NCBI GenBank assembly: GCA_963785585.1
Contig: CAWAVW010000004.1
Location: 496,001-560,000, forward strand
Origin: Palsa-295 sp963785585
GTDB taxonomy: Bacteria > Acidobacteriota > Terriglobia > Acidiferrales > UBA7541
Length of the DNA: 64,000 bases
Direction: 5' to 3'
This document shows positions 8,253 to 20,255 of this stretch, piece by piece. The notes below the pieces were generated by a model. The model was given only the letters and a program-made list of their open reading frames with translations. It was not told where the DNA came from and did no database searches. The translations under genes were made by a program, and so were the position numbers. How positions within the stretch are numbered: position 1 is the stretch's first letter; each line of letters starts with the position of its first letter.

Positions 8253-8286
8253 AAAAATCCGCCGAGTTTGCCGGCGGATTTTTTTT
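8253..8286 (+). terminator. Intrinsic terminator after tsf
   Basis: A perfect 12-base stem (8253-8264 with 8272-8283) with a 7-base loop runs directly into a run of eight T, about 25 bases after the tsf stop. Strong intrinsic terminator. Confidence 0.92.
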
Positions 8287-8460
8287 GCCCGGATGCAACG
8301 GCGGTGGCAAGGAAATTCCGCCGAAGCGAGCGTACCGAAGCCGAACACGAGGCGCACAGGGTTCGCGCCAGATTTTCCCGCGCGGAGGCATGTTCCGGAC
8401 GTCCCGTGTGCGTTTCTCTGCTAGAATGCTCGGCGGGCCAGGGGGCTGGCCAAACCTGCG

Positions 8461-9219
8461 ATGACGAAAGCACAGATGGCGAAAGATAAAAAGGGTCCGA
8501 CGGGCGCGCCGGTGTACCAGCGAATCGTGTTGAAGCTTTCGGGCGAGTCGCTCTCCGGGCCGCTCGATTCGGGCATTCACGCCGAAACGATTCAGGGAAT
8601 CGCGCGGGAAGTAAAGGACGTGCACGACCTGGGCGTGGAGATCGCGATCGTGGTGGGCGGCGGGAATATTTTCCGCGGCACGCGGCAGAAGGATTTGGCG
8701 ATCGATCGCGCGACCGGCGATTACATGGGAATGCTGGCGACGGTGATCAACGGGCTTGCGCTGGTGGATGCTCTTGAGAAAGCGGGCTGCCATACGCGCT
8801 TGCTGAGCGCCATCGAGATGCATCAGGTGGCGGAGCCGTTTATTCGGCGCCGCGCGACGCGCCATCTGGAAAAGGACCGCATTGTGATTTTCGCCGCGGG
8901 GACGGGCAATCCGTATTTTTCGACGGATACGGCCGCAGCCCTGCGCGCGATGGAAATCAAAGCGCAGGTCATTTTGAAGGCGACGCGCGTGGACGGCGTG
9001 TACGATGCGGACCCGGAAAAAGTGAAGACCGCCAAGAAGTTCGACACGATCACCTATCTGGACGTGCTGCAGAAGGGCCTGTCGGTGATGGATTCGACGG
9101 CCATCTCGCTGTGCATGGACAACAAGATGCCGATCGTGGTGTTCGATATGAATGTGAACGGGAATTTGAAGCGCGTCATCATGGGCGAGAATGTGGGCTC
9201 GACGGTAACTGCGGCTTAA
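8461..9219 (+). CDS. pyrH: UMP kinase
   Basis: The 252-residue product matches bacterial UMP kinase of the amino acid kinase fold: RIVLKLSGESLSG near the start, AIVVGGGNIFRG, the GMLATVINGLAL region, FAAGTGNPYFSTDTAAALRA for nucleotide binding, and a C-terminal MGENVGSTV. It phosphorylates UMP to UDP. The product could start at the first ATG (8461) or at ATG 8476; neither has a strong ribosome-binding site. It forms the common pyrH-frr pair. Confidence 0.96.
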   Translation: MTKAQMAKDKKGPTGAPVYQRIVLKLSGESLSGPLDSGIHAETIQGIAREVKDVHDLGVEIAIVVGGGNIFRGTRQKDLAIDRATGDYMGMLATVINGLALVDALEKAGCHTRLLSAIEMHQVAEPFIRRRATRHLEKDRIVIFAAGTGNPYFSTDTAAALRAMEIKAQVILKATRVDGVYDADPEKVKTAKKFDTITYLDVLQKGLSVMDSTAISLCMDNKMPIVVFDMNVNGNLKRVIMGENVGSTVTAA

Positions 9220-9246
9220 TTTGTCGGCGCGGAGGAAAATCGAAAG

Positions 9247-9822
9247 ATGAGCACGATTGCATCGAGCAAAGACGCGATGGCCCAGGCGCGCGCGCGCATG
9301 GAAAAGGCCGTCGACGACTTTCGCAAGGAATTGTCAGGCGTTCGCACCGGGCGGGCCAACGTGTCGCTGGTGGATCACATTCGCGTGGACTATCACGGCA
9401 CGCCGATGCCGCTGAATCAGATGGGAACGCTGAGCGTGCCCGACGCCACGACGATTATGATTTCGCCGTGGGATGCGTCTGCCGTGCCGCTGATCGACAA
9501 AGCGATTCGCACGTCCGATCTTGGCCTGAATCCGACGAACGACGGGAAGGTCGTCCGCATTCCGCTGCCGAGTTTGACCGAAGACCGCCGCAAGGATCTG
9601 GTGAAGCACGTTCACAAGGTGCTTGAGAATCACAAGACGGCGGTGCGCAACGTGCGGCGCGACATTAAGGAAGCGGTGGAGAAACTCGAGAAAGAAAAGA
9701 AGATGAGCGAAGACGACCGCAAGCGCGCGATCGACGAGCTGGATAAGCTGACGCAGTCCGAAACCAAGAAAATCGAAGACCTTTCAGTGCTGAAGGAACG
9801 AGAGCTACTCGAAATCCGGTAG
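9247..9822 (+). CDS. frr: Ribosome recycling factor
   Basis: The 191-residue product is a full-length RRF: a three-helix bundle with ELSGVRTGRAN near the start, a small beta domain with YHGTPMPLNQMGTLSV, and a helix with EDRRKDLVKHVHK. Together with EF-G it splits post-termination ribosomes. It starts 27 bases after pyrH with GGAGGAAAA upstream and is probably co-transcribed. Confidence 0.97.
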   Translation: MSTIASSKDAMAQARARMEKAVDDFRKELSGVRTGRANVSLVDHIRVDYHGTPMPLNQMGTLSVPDATTIMISPWDASAVPLIDKAIRTSDLGLNPTNDGKVVRIPLPSLTEDRRKDLVKHVHKVLENHKTAVRNVRRDIKEAVEKLEKEKKMSEDDRKRAIDELDKLTQSETKKIEDLSVLKERELLEIR

Positions 9823-9870
9823 TTTGCCCGGTCGCGTGGACGCCTCGCGCGACGGATTTTTGTTCGCGCG

Positions 9871-10740
9871 ATGGAAGGCGGTTCCCTCGTGATTGACGCC
9901 CGCCCGAGCATTACCGCACAGCGCGTAGCGATGCGCCGCGCGGCCCACCAACTGTTCGATCATCCCCACGTTCTCGAAGATCCGATCGCGCTGCCAATCC
10001 TCGGCGAGGAAATCGAGGCGCGCATCCGCGCCGAAGAGAAATCCTACCGAACGCGCGGCGCCCGCTATTTTCGGGCGTTCATGGTGGTGCGCAGCCGATT
10101 TGCCGAGGACGAATTGGCAGCGTCGGTTGCACGCGGCGCGAGCCAATACGTGATTCTGGGCGCGGGCCTCGATACGTTTGCGTACCGCAATCCGTTCGGC
10201 GCGAGGATTCGCGTGTTTGAAGTGGATCATCCCGCCACGCAAGCGTGGAAACAGAAGCGTCTGGCGGCGGGCGGAATCGCCGTGCCGCCGTCGCTTACGT
10301 TTGCGCCGGTAAATTTCGAAACGCAATCGTTGCGGGACGGACTGGCCGTGGCCGGGTTCGATTTCGGCAAGGTGTCGTTTTTCTCGTGGCTGGGCGTTGT
10401 GCCGTATTTGACGCGCGCTGCCGCGCTGAGCACGCTGGAGTTTATCGGATCGATGCCCGGAGGCAGCGGAGTGGTATTCGATTACGCTCGACCGCGCGCT
10501 TCGCTGGGATTTGTCGGACGAATGGCATTTGACGCGCTTGCCCGGCGAGTGGCCACCGCCGGCGAGCCGTTTCAATTGTTTTTTGATCGCGCCGAATTGG
10601 CCGACGAACTGGGCGCGAAGGGATTTACAAAGATTGAAGATTTAGGCGCCGATGAATTGAACGCTCGGTACTTCAGCGACCGCGCCGACAATCTGAAAAT
10701 TCGAGGACGCCTGGGCGGCATCGTGAGCGCGCGAAAATAA
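9871..10740 (+). CDS. SAM-dependent methyltransferase, LCM/Ppm1-like family
   Basis: The 289-residue product resembles the leucine carboxyl methyltransferase-like family found in many actinobacteria and acidobacteria. It has a conserved N-terminal segment (SITAQRVAMRRAAHQLFD), the RSRFAED motif, a SAM-binding motif I (YVILGAGLDTFAYR), an acidic motif II ending (VFEVDHP) and FSWLGVVPYLT. The substrate is unknown; characterised relatives methylate small molecules. It follows frr by 48 bases on the same strand but is functionally unrelated to it. The start at ATG 9871 is reasonable; an alternative GTG start lies at about 9889. Confidence 0.85.
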   Translation: MEGGSLVIDARPSITAQRVAMRRAAHQLFDHPHVLEDPIALPILGEEIEARIRAEEKSYRTRGARYFRAFMVVRSRFAEDELAASVARGASQYVILGAGLDTFAYRNPFGARIRVFEVDHPATQAWKQKRLAAGGIAVPPSLTFAPVNFETQSLRDGLAVAGFDFGKVSFFSWLGVVPYLTRAAALSTLEFIGSMPGGSGVVFDYARPRASLGFVGRMAFDALARRVATAGEPFQLFFDRAELADELGAKGFTKIEDLGADELNARYFSDRADNLKIRGRLGGIVSARK

Positions 10741-10772
10741 GCGGGCGGAAGGATCGCGCGGCAACGTGCGAG

Positions 10773-13700
10773 CTAATTCAACGCGCGAACGTCTTCCGGC
10801 AAAATTAGCGTGAGCACGCACTTACCGGACGCTGCGGTGCAGCTCAACGTGCCGCGGCGAACCAGTTTGGCCGGCGACGCATCGGGAAAGGCAGCGCCAA
10901 AATCAATTGCCTTGAGCTTCTCGGCGAATGGCCGCAAATCCTGGCTTCCGGTGATGAATTTCGCGCCATCGACGACCGCATGCTTTGTCCCCGGCGAAAG
11001 CAGCACGAAGAAATCGGCTTTCGCGTCTTGCTTGAGTCCATCGGCCAACGGAAACTCGCGGATTTTCGCGAGCTCCGGTTTCGCCTTGGCCACCAGCGCA
11101 TCGATTGTGGTGTTGGTTCCGAGTAGAACGATCAGGCGGGCTCGCGTTTCCGGCACGGAGTGCGCCGCGCCCATCGCGAGAGCGTACATGAGAATGGCGC
11201 GTTCTTTCTCGCCTCGTTTTTCGTAGATTTGCGCCAGGTGGTCGCCCACTTCACCGTGCTGGTTCAGAAGCCACGAAGCTCGCACGTAGCGTTCGGCTGT
11301 GTCCAGATCGCCTTTCTTGAAATGAACCCATCCGAGCGTGTCCCAATAAACGCCCATCGCGGCGACCTGGCCAAGATCGTCCATGGTGAGGTGCGAGAGC
11401 TCGATGTTTCGTAGCGGGGCGGCCGTGGCCGAAACTGCCGACTCGGCGTATTGCGACGCTTTATCGAGTTCGATGCCGGCGTCAGCCAGATTGTAGGCAA
11501 CGTTATTCCAGACGACGGGCGTCTGCGCGAGGTCCACGCTCTTGTCGAATGCTTCGAGCGCTTTGTCTTTCTGCCCGGTATTGAGGTAGGCGCGGCCGAG
11601 GCTGACTTCGAGTTCGGCGTTGTCGGGCGAGAGCGCCGTGGCCTTGTCGAGTTCCGGGACGGCGTCGGTGAAACGGTGCTGCTCGGAATACAGCGCGCCG
11701 AGCGCGGCGTGGGCGATGGGATCGAGCGGATTGATTTCGATCTGCTTCTTGAACGCGTCGGCCGCTTCCGAATATTTTTCCTGCTGTTGCAGGGTGATGC
11801 CCAAATAGTTGTAAACGTGCTCGTCGTAGGGATCGACTTCGATCTGCTTGTGAAAGGCCGCGGCGGCGTCATCGAATTGTCCGAGCCGCAGATAGGCGAG
11901 ACCGAGATCGTTCCAGCCCTGCTTGGTTTTCGCATCGAGCTCGGTGACGCGTTTGAACAGTGGAATTGCTTCGCGCGCGTTACCGGCATTGAGCGCGGCG
12001 ACGCCCGATTCGAGAAGTTCGTCGGCCGTTGCGGTTGACGGAATCGTGGAGGAGCCTGGCGTTGGATTCTCAACGGCGAGCAATTGGGTTTCGTCGGATT
12101 CGACGGTGCGTGAAAACGTAAGATATTCGCTGGCCCGCGAGGCGGGCAATTCGCGCATCTTGAAATTGAGAACGCGCTCGGCGGTGAGCGTGTGGTCGGC
12201 GAATTTGTAGCTGGATTTGTAGGCGGCGTAATCGTGATTGACGCTCACGCCGAAAGGAGCCTGGGCGGTAAAGCCCGCGGGCAGGGTCATGGTCAAATTC
12301 ATGGTTACGTCGAGCGGGCTGCCGAGCTGCACAGGATCGGGCGAATCCGGCGATGCATCGGGCAAACCGATCGCGAGCATCGGGATTGGGATTTTTACTT
12401 TTTTGCTCGACCAATCAAAGTAGTTCGCCTGGGTGAACTCGAGGTCGAGTTCGAAGGGCTTTTCGGTGTCTGAAGGATCGCTTGGTTTTACGCTGGTGAC
12501 CTCGCCCTTGATGCCGTCGAGCGTGGCGATGGTCTGACCGAGCTGTTGCCACTGGGTTTGCGGCGTGCGACGGAAGGCGACGCGCAGCGCAAATTCATTG
12601 TCGCCGCGCAGAAAATATTTGAGTTTGGCGGTGAGCTTTCCGAGCTCGCTTACCTGCGCTTCGATGGCAACGCTCTGCGTCGATAGCCACGGGGGATCGG
12701 CCGGCGTCTCGATCAGCTTTCCCATGCCGTCCGGCGGGACCAGCAGCGCGTATTTATCGCGCAACGACGCTGCCAGCAGGCGGAAGGGCGCCACCTCGGC
12801 GGTTGAATCCATCCAGATCAAATTGTTGTCGTAAGGAACGGCGGTAATCAGATGATCGAATTGCGAGGGCGAGGGAATCGCTTCGTCGATTTTCCGCCGG
12901 GAGGGAATCAGCACCGCATCGGAAGGAATGTCCGCCGCCTGCAGCATCGCCGCCAGGAGCGTGACTTTGTCTTTGCAGTCTCCGTATTGATTTTTGAAAA
13001 CGTCGGCGGCGGAGTGCGGCTGGTAGCGGCCAAGCCCGAACGACAAACTCACATAGCGAATATTTTTCGCGACGTAGCCGTAGAGCGCGTCCATCTTCTG
13101 CAATTGATCGGCGCGGCCCTGAATCAGTTCGAGGGTCTTCTTGCGGATGTCGTCGTTTGGGACGGCGCGTCCTTTCTCGAGTTGCGCGTACCAGCCCGCG
13201 ACTTCCGCCCAATTCTTAAAGGTAGTGATCTGCACATCCACGGATTTCTGTGCTGCCGGCTGCGACTTTTTCTTTTTCAATTCCTCATCGGTGGGCCGCG
13301 CGAGGAGAGAATGCTTCCAGAGATAGATCGTGCGGCCAGCCGCGTCCTTCTTCGAAAATGCCGAATCGTCTTCCTGGATATTTCGCGGATCGACGTTTGA
13401 GTAGGCCGCTGATTTGACGATCAGCGCGCGTTCGCGGGGCACGTTGATTTGCAGGCGCTCGTCGAGAACGATCGCGCCTTCGAGAAAGTTCTGTTCGTAC
13501 CAGAATTGATTCGGGGCCAAGGCCGTTTCGGTCCTGGTGACGATGTCATATTCAATCGTGTCGCCGGCATGCAGCGAGGGAACGGTGATGTGCTTTTCCT
13601 TGTAGTCGGTGTATTCGGGCGCGTCGGCAGCGACGCCTGCGGTCATTTCCTTGATGGCGTCGGCAGCGGCGGTGACGATGGTGCCGTCTGGTTTCACCAC

Positions 13701-14021
13701 GCGGACGTAGCGCACATCCATTTGCTCGTTGCCGGAATTGTAGCCAAAGACGAGTTCGCCCAATTGCTGCACGCCGGCATCGCTCTGCACATGAATCCTC
13801 GCCAAAATTTCATGTTCACCGGTTCCGTCGTTTTCGTAGCGCACGTCGGATTCATATTTTTCGACGACAAAAGGCTCGCGCGAATAGTCCGCCGCCGGAG
13901 TTTTGAGCGGGTCGGGAACCAGAGCCGGCTGGGCGGAGGGAGGGGGCGCAAGCTGCTGTTGCGCCGAAACCGGCGATGCAAAACAAACCAGACTCAACAA
14001 AACCGACCGGAAAATTTTCAT
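10773..14021 (-). CDS. Secreted DUF3857/transglutaminase-like protein with C-terminal TPR repeats
   Basis: The start is placed at ATG 14021 (MKIFRSVLLSLVCFASPVSAQ), with GGGGAGA upstream and an obvious signal peptide; upstream in-frame codons are not signal-like. The 1082-residue product begins with a DUF3857 beta-sandwich (about 35-230). A transglutaminase/protease-like domain follows, with Cys in YGDCKDKVTLLA (about residue 345) and a His-x-Asp region (FDHLITAVPYDNNLIWMDST). Then come beta-rich sequence and at least five TPR units, for example GWNDLGLAYLRLGQFDDAAAAF. It probably acts in the periplasm on proteins or envelope assemblies. The enzymatic role is inferred from the triad only. Confidence 0.85.
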   Translation of the reverse strand: MKIFRSVLLSLVCFASPVSAQQQLAPPPSAQPALVPDPLKTPAADYSREPFVVEKYESDVRYENDGTGEHEILARIHVQSDAGVQQLGELVFGYNSGNEQMDVRYVRVVKPDGTIVTAAADAIKEMTAGVAADAPEYTDYKEKHITVPSLHAGDTIEYDIVTRTETALAPNQFWYEQNFLEGAIVLDERLQINVPRERALIVKSAAYSNVDPRNIQEDDSAFSKKDAAGRTIYLWKHSLLARPTDEELKKKKSQPAAQKSVDVQITTFKNWAEVAGWYAQLEKGRAVPNDDIRKKTLELIQGRADQLQKMDALYGYVAKNIRYVSLSFGLGRYQPHSAADVFKNQYGDCKDKVTLLAAMLQAADIPSDAVLIPSRRKIDEAIPSPSQFDHLITAVPYDNNLIWMDSTAEVAPFRLLAASLRDKYALLVPPDGMGKLIETPADPPWLSTQSVAIEAQVSELGKLTAKLKYFLRGDNEFALRVAFRRTPQTQWQQLGQTIATLDGIKGEVTSVKPSDPSDTEKPFELDLEFTQANYFDWSSKKVKIPIPMLAIGLPDASPDSPDPVQLGSPLDVTMNLTMTLPAGFTAQAPFGVSVNHDYAAYKSSYKFADHTLTAERVLNFKMRELPASRASEYLTFSRTVESDETQLLAVENPTPGSSTIPSTATADELLESGVAALNAGNAREAIPLFKRVTELDAKTKQGWNDLGLAYLRLGQFDDAAAAFHKQIEVDPYDEHVYNYLGITLQQQEKYSEAADAFKKQIEINPLDPIAHAALGALYSEQHRFTDAVPELDKATALSPDNAELEVSLGRAYLNTGQKDKALEAFDKSVDLAQTPVVWNNVAYNLADAGIELDKASQYAESAVSATAAPLRNIELSHLTMDDLGQVAAMGVYWDTLGWVHFKKGDLDTAERYVRASWLLNQHGEVGDHLAQIYEKRGEKERAILMYALAMGAAHSVPETRARLIVLLGTNTTIDALVAKAKPELAKIREFPLADGLKQDAKADFFVLLSPGTKHAVVDGAKFITGSQDLRPFAEKLKAIDFGAAFPDASPAKLVRRGTLSCTAASGKCVLTLILPEDVRALN

Positions 14022-14417
14022 TCCATCTCCCCGAAAAATTCGCCCCCGCCAGTCTAGGCGGGATGGAGCGGGCGGTAAAGCCTGACGGGCCGGAGTGTTG
14101 AGCAATTGCAAATGACGAGTTTGGGGCGTTTTTCGGGGAACCGGGCGGACGCAGGGCGGGAGCGAGGTCGAGATTCGTTGTTGTTGGGAGGCGGCATTCG
14201 CATAAAGTATTCATTGTAAAAGACTTACAGAGAGACGATTTTCTGGCGGGATTCGCGCAATGGCGTGTCCAAATAGTTAACAGTTTGTGGTACTATTACG
14301 GTGTTGGGAGCCGGGGAGAGGGAGTGAGGCGAGTTTTGGAAGCAGGCTCGCTTGGTCGGAGTGGGAATAGGCACGATGCAGTCCAAATTTGCTACTTTAT
14401 TTTTGGATTGAATCGAG

Positions 14418-14446
14418 TTGACAAGGGCCACTGATTCTCCTATACT
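14418..14446 (+). promoter_or_regulatory. Strong promoter of the str-S10-spc-alpha cluster
   Basis: A perfect TTGACA (14418-14423) and TATACT (14441-14446) are spaced exactly 17 bases apart: the best promoter match in the window. Transcription would start near 14453, giving a 5' leader of about 300 nt before rpsL. No comparable promoter was noticed inside the cluster. Confidence 0.85.
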
Positions 14447-14452
14447 TCCGCG

Positions 14453-14760
14453 GTTGCTTTCGAGTTTCAGCAGTAGTGGTGATTAGGGAAGTCTTTCGTA
14501 CCCCGGAACAAAGAACGACGGATCGGGGAACGAAAGAGCGGCCGAAATGGGGCGCCAGCCCCGCAAAGCCGTGTGAGCCTCTCCGCCGTATATGAAGATG
14601 CAGTTCACTCCTTGGGGTGAAGTCGCGTCGTCGCGGAGTACCTGGGTCAATCCTTAGGTCAGGCACCTTTTCTGTTCATTCACTCGCCGATTTTTGCGCG
14701 GGATGGCATTGTGCGCGCCAAAATCGAAATTTTCAGCGTTCATGGAGTGAGGAGAGAAAC
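14453..14760 (+). promoter_or_regulatory. Structured 5' leader of rpsL mRNA
   Basis: Hairpins seen: GGGGC/GCCCC with a GCCA loop (14549-14562), directly followed by GCAAAGCC; a TTCACTCC/GGGGTGAA hairpin with G-U closure (14604-14621); and an outer CTCCGC/GCGGAG stem (14581-14586 with 14633-14638) that encloses it. The length and nested stems suggest a regulatory leader, either ribosomal-protein autoregulation or a riboswitch. I could not assign it to a known class. Confidence 0.4.
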
Positions 14761-15144
<384 letters not shown>

Positions 15145-15156
15145 GAGGCTCGATCG

Positions 15157-15627
15157 ATGCCACGCAAGGGTTGGGTACTTCGCCGCAAGATTCCCGGCGA
15201 TCCGGTTTACGGAAGCGATCTGGTGCAGAAGTTTATCTCGAGCATGATGTACGACGGCAAGCGCGCGACCGCGCAGTCGATTTTTTACAACGCGATGGAT
15301 CAGGTGGCGAAGAAGTCGAATGACGACGCGTTCAAGCTTTTCAAGAAGGCGGTGGAGAACTGCAAGCCGGCCCTCGAAGTAAAGACGCGACGCGTAGGCG
15401 GCGCGAACTACCAGGTGCCCGTGGAAGTAAATCCGTTCCGCAAGCAGTCGCTCGCGATTCACTGGCTGGTGCTGTACTCGCGAACGCGCAGCGGCAAGAC
15501 GATGACCGACAAGCTCGCCGAAGAAATTTTGGACGCCGCGAACGGCCGCGGCGGCGCAGTGAAAAAGAAGGAGGACGTGCACCGCATGGCGGAAGCGAAC
15601 AAGGCTTTCGCACATTATCGCTGGTAG
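15157..15627 (+). CDS. rpsG: 30S ribosomal protein S7
   Basis: The 156-residue product has typical S7 sequence: MPRKGWVLRRKIPGDPVYGS, KFISSMMYDGKR, RRVGGANYQVPVEV and the C-terminal RMAEANKAFAHYRW. S7 nucleates assembly of the 30S head on 16S rRNA. It starts 12 bases after rpsL with AGGAGG upstream. Confidence 0.98.
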   Translation: MPRKGWVLRRKIPGDPVYGSDLVQKFISSMMYDGKRATAQSIFYNAMDQVAKKSNDDAFKLFKKAVENCKPALEVKTRRVGGANYQVPVEVNPFRKQSLAIHWLVLYSRTRSGKTMTDKLAEEILDAANGRGGAVKKKEDVHRMAEANKAFAHYRW

Positions 15628-15645
15628 CGCGAATCCCAGGGACCT

Positions 15646-17913
<2,268 letters not shown>

Positions 17914-17966
17914 GCGTCACAGGAATTCAGAAGTTAGAACGGATCGTTACAGGAGCAGAGAGCGAA

Positions 17967-19154
17967 ATGGCGAAAGAGAAATTCGAACGAACCAAGCCGC
18001 ACGTAAATATCGGGACGATTGGTCACATTGACCACGGCAAAACGACATCGACGGCGGCGATCACCAAGGTGTTGTCGAAGAACAACCCGAAGGTGGCGTT
18101 CCGGGCATTCGATTCGATCGACAACGCGCCGGAAGAGCGGGAGCGGGGGATCACGATTGCGGTGTCGCACGTGGAGTATGAGACGCCGAACCGTCACTAC
18201 GCGCACATTGATTGTCCGGGTCACGCGGACTATGTGAAGAACATGATCACGGGAGCCGCGCAGATGGACGGCGCGATTCTGGTGGTGGCGGCGACCGATG
18301 GTCCGATGCCGCAGACGCGCGAGCACATCCTGCTTGCGCGTCAAGTGGGTGTGCCTTACATCTGCGTATTTTTGAACAAGTGCGACATGGTGGATGATCC
18401 GGAGCTCTTGGAGCTGGTGGAACTGGAAGTACGTGAGCTTTTGAAGAGCTACCAGTATCCGGGGGACACGCTGCCGGTGATTCGCGGGTCGGCTTTGAAG
18501 GCGCTGGAAGGCGACGCGAAGTGGGAGAAGTCGATTCTGGATTTGATGGAAGCGGTGGACAAGAACATTCCGCAGCCGGTACGCGATGTGGATAAACCGT
18601 TTGCGATGCCGATTGAAGATATTTTCTCGATTTCGGGCCGAGGAACGGTGGTGACGGGACGAATCGAGCGCGGCAAAGTGAAGGTGGGCGAGGAAGTGGA
18701 GATTGTGGGATTCCGTCCGACGATGAAGAAGACGGTGACGGGAATTGAAATGTTCCGCAAGCTGCTGGATGAGGGCATGGCGGGCGACAACGTAGGTTTA
18801 CTGTTGCGCGGCACGGAAAAGGATGAAGTCGAGCGCGGGCAGGTGCTGGCGAAGCCTGGATCGATCACGCCGCATACCAAGTTCAAGGCCGAAGCATACG
18901 TGTTGACGAAGGAAGAGGGCGGACGGCACACGCCGTTTTTTACCGGGTATCGTCCTCAGTTTTATTTCCGTACGACGGACGTGACGGGCGATGTGAAGTT
19001 GCCGGACGGAGTGGAGATGGTGATGCCGGGAGACAACATTTCGTGCGAGATCACGTTGATCACGCCGGTAGCACTGGAAAAGGGACTGCGCTTCGCGATT
19101 CGCGAAGGCGGACACACCGTAGGGGCCGGCGCGGTCGCCGAGATCATCGAGTAA
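17967..19154 (+). CDS. tuf: Elongation factor Tu
   Basis: The 395-residue product delivers aminoacyl-tRNA to the ribosome. Its G1 motif reads GHIDHGKTT, where most bacteria have GHVDHGKTT. The switch I region SIDNAPEERERGITI, the DCPGHADYVKNM motif and NKCDMVDD are intact. Domains II and III are full length, ending GAGAVAEIIE. AGGAGCAGAGAGCG precedes the ATG. It lies between fusA and rpsJ, joining the str and S10 operons. No second tuf copy is in this window. Confidence 0.98.
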   Translation: MAKEKFERTKPHVNIGTIGHIDHGKTTSTAAITKVLSKNNPKVAFRAFDSIDNAPEERERGITIAVSHVEYETPNRHYAHIDCPGHADYVKNMITGAAQMDGAILVVAATDGPMPQTREHILLARQVGVPYICVFLNKCDMVDDPELLELVELEVRELLKSYQYPGDTLPVIRGSALKALEGDAKWEKSILDLMEAVDKNIPQPVRDVDKPFAMPIEDIFSISGRGTVVTGRIERGKVKVGEEVEIVGFRPTMKKTVTGIEMFRKLLDEGMAGDNVGLLLRGTEKDEVERGQVLAKPGSITPHTKFKAEAYVLTKEEGGRHTPFFTGYRPQFYFRTTDVTGDVKLPDGVEMVMPGDNISCEITLITPVALEKGLRFAIREGGHTVGAGAVAEIIE

Positions 19155-19157
19155 CTT

Positions 19158-19493
19158 ATGGCCAACGGCGAAAAAATCCGGATTCGTTTGAAGGCTTACG
19201 ACCACCGCATTCTCGATCAATCGACCAAAGAGATTGTGGACACGGCAAAGCGCACAGGCGCGGACGTTGCAGGGCCGATTCCACTGCCCACGGTGATCAA
19301 CCGCTGGACCGTGCTTCGCTCACCGCACGTGGACAAAAAATCCCGCGAGCAATTCGAAATGCGGACGCACAAGAGGCTGATCGACATTCTCGAGCCGACG
19401 CCGGACACGGTGGACGCTCTGATGAAGCTCGATCTGCCGCCGGGCGTGGACGTGGAAATCAAGGCGTTTGGCCGGGAACACGCAGCGAAGTAA
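19158..19493 (+). CDS. rpsJ: 30S ribosomal protein S10 (NusE)
   Basis: The 111-residue product has IRIRLKAYDHRILDQSTKEI and RSPHVDKKSREQFEMRTHKR, diagnostic of S10. S10 sits in the 30S head and also acts as NusE in transcription antitermination. It starts 3 bases after the tuf stop, so the two are translationally coupled. The C-terminus is a few residues longer than usual (AFGREHAAK). Confidence 0.97.
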   Translation: MANGEKIRIRLKAYDHRILDQSTKEIVDTAKRTGADVAGPIPLPTVINRWTVLRSPHVDKKSREQFEMRTHKRLIDILEPTPDTVDALMKLDLPPGVDVEIKAFGREHAAK

Positions 19494-19565
19494 GCGCACG
19501 ACGAGAAGCAGCTTTTAGCGCGTTTGCGAAAGCGGGCGCCATTCACGAAGGAAAGAGCGAACGAA

Positions 19566-20207
19566 ATGGCAGTCAACGGAATACTGGGCATCAAACTCGG
19601 CATGACGCAAGTGTTCGGCGAAGACGGTTCGGCGATTCCATGCACCGTGCTGCAGGCCGGGCCGTGCGTGGTCGTGCAGCGCCGCACCAAGGAAAAAGAC
19701 GGCTACGACGCCGTGCAGCTGGGGCTGGTGGAATTCATCAAGCCGCAGCGGGTGAACAAGGCGCGCACGGGCCACTTTAAGAAGGCCAACGTCGCGCCGC
19801 TTCGTTACCTGCGCGAGATTCGCATCGACGATTCGAAGGATGAATCGAAGTCCGGCGATCGCGTGCTGGTGGAAAATTTCAAGATCGGCGAACTGGTGGA
19901 TGTAACCGGCGTCAGCAAGGGCAAGGGCTTTCAGGGCGGCGTGAAGCGCTGGCACTTCCGCGGCGGCGACGCGAGCCACGGCTCGATGTTCCACCGGGCT
20001 CCGGGCGGCATCGGAGCGAGCTCTTTCCCGTCGCGCGTGTGGAAAGGGCAACACTTTCCGGGCCACATGGGCAACGAGCGCAAGACGATCAAGAAGCTGC
20101 GCGTAGAGAAGATCGATTCCGATGAGAATTTGCTGCTGGTGCGCGGCGCGGTGCCGGGTCCGGCGGGCGCGTACATTTTTATTCGCAAGGTCAAGGCAAA
20201 CCTGTAA
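19566..20207 (+). CDS. rplC: 50S ribosomal protein L3
   Basis: The start is placed at ATG 19566 (MAVNGILGIKLGMTQVF), where family homology begins. An upstream in-frame TTG adds only a non-conserved basic stretch. The 213-residue product has the long loop motif KGKGFQGGVKRWHFRGGDASHGS, whose tip reaches the peptidyl transferase centre, and HMGNERKTIKKLRVEK. It is the third gene of the S10 operon order. Confidence 0.96.
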   Translation: MAVNGILGIKLGMTQVFGEDGSAIPCTVLQAGPCVVVQRRTKEKDGYDAVQLGLVEFIKPQRVNKARTGHFKKANVAPLRYLREIRIDDSKDESKSGDRVLVENFKIGELVDVTGVSKGKGFQGGVKRWHFRGGDASHGSMFHRAPGGIGASSFPSRVWKGQHFPGHMGNERKTIKKLRVEKIDSDENLLLVRGAVPGPAGAYIFIRKVKANL

Positions 20208-20255
20208 TCGCAGCGGATTCCGTGGCCGTTACGGCCCGATAAAGAGAAAACGACG

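Larger units (their letters stand above)
14022..14760. other. Intergenic region upstream of the str operon
   Basis: No gene is seen in 14022-14760. The left 390 bases separate the divergent minus-strand TPR gene from the ribosomal cluster and are AT-richer than average. The region then holds the promoter (14418-14446) and a long structured leader (about 14453-14760), described separately. Confidence 0.6.

Noticed and set aside
14540..14680. A c-di-GMP-I or c-di-AMP riboswitch call
   Set aside because: Only short fragments (GCAAAGCC, GGGGTGAA) match; the rest of either consensus is not visible, so I report an unassigned structured leader instead.
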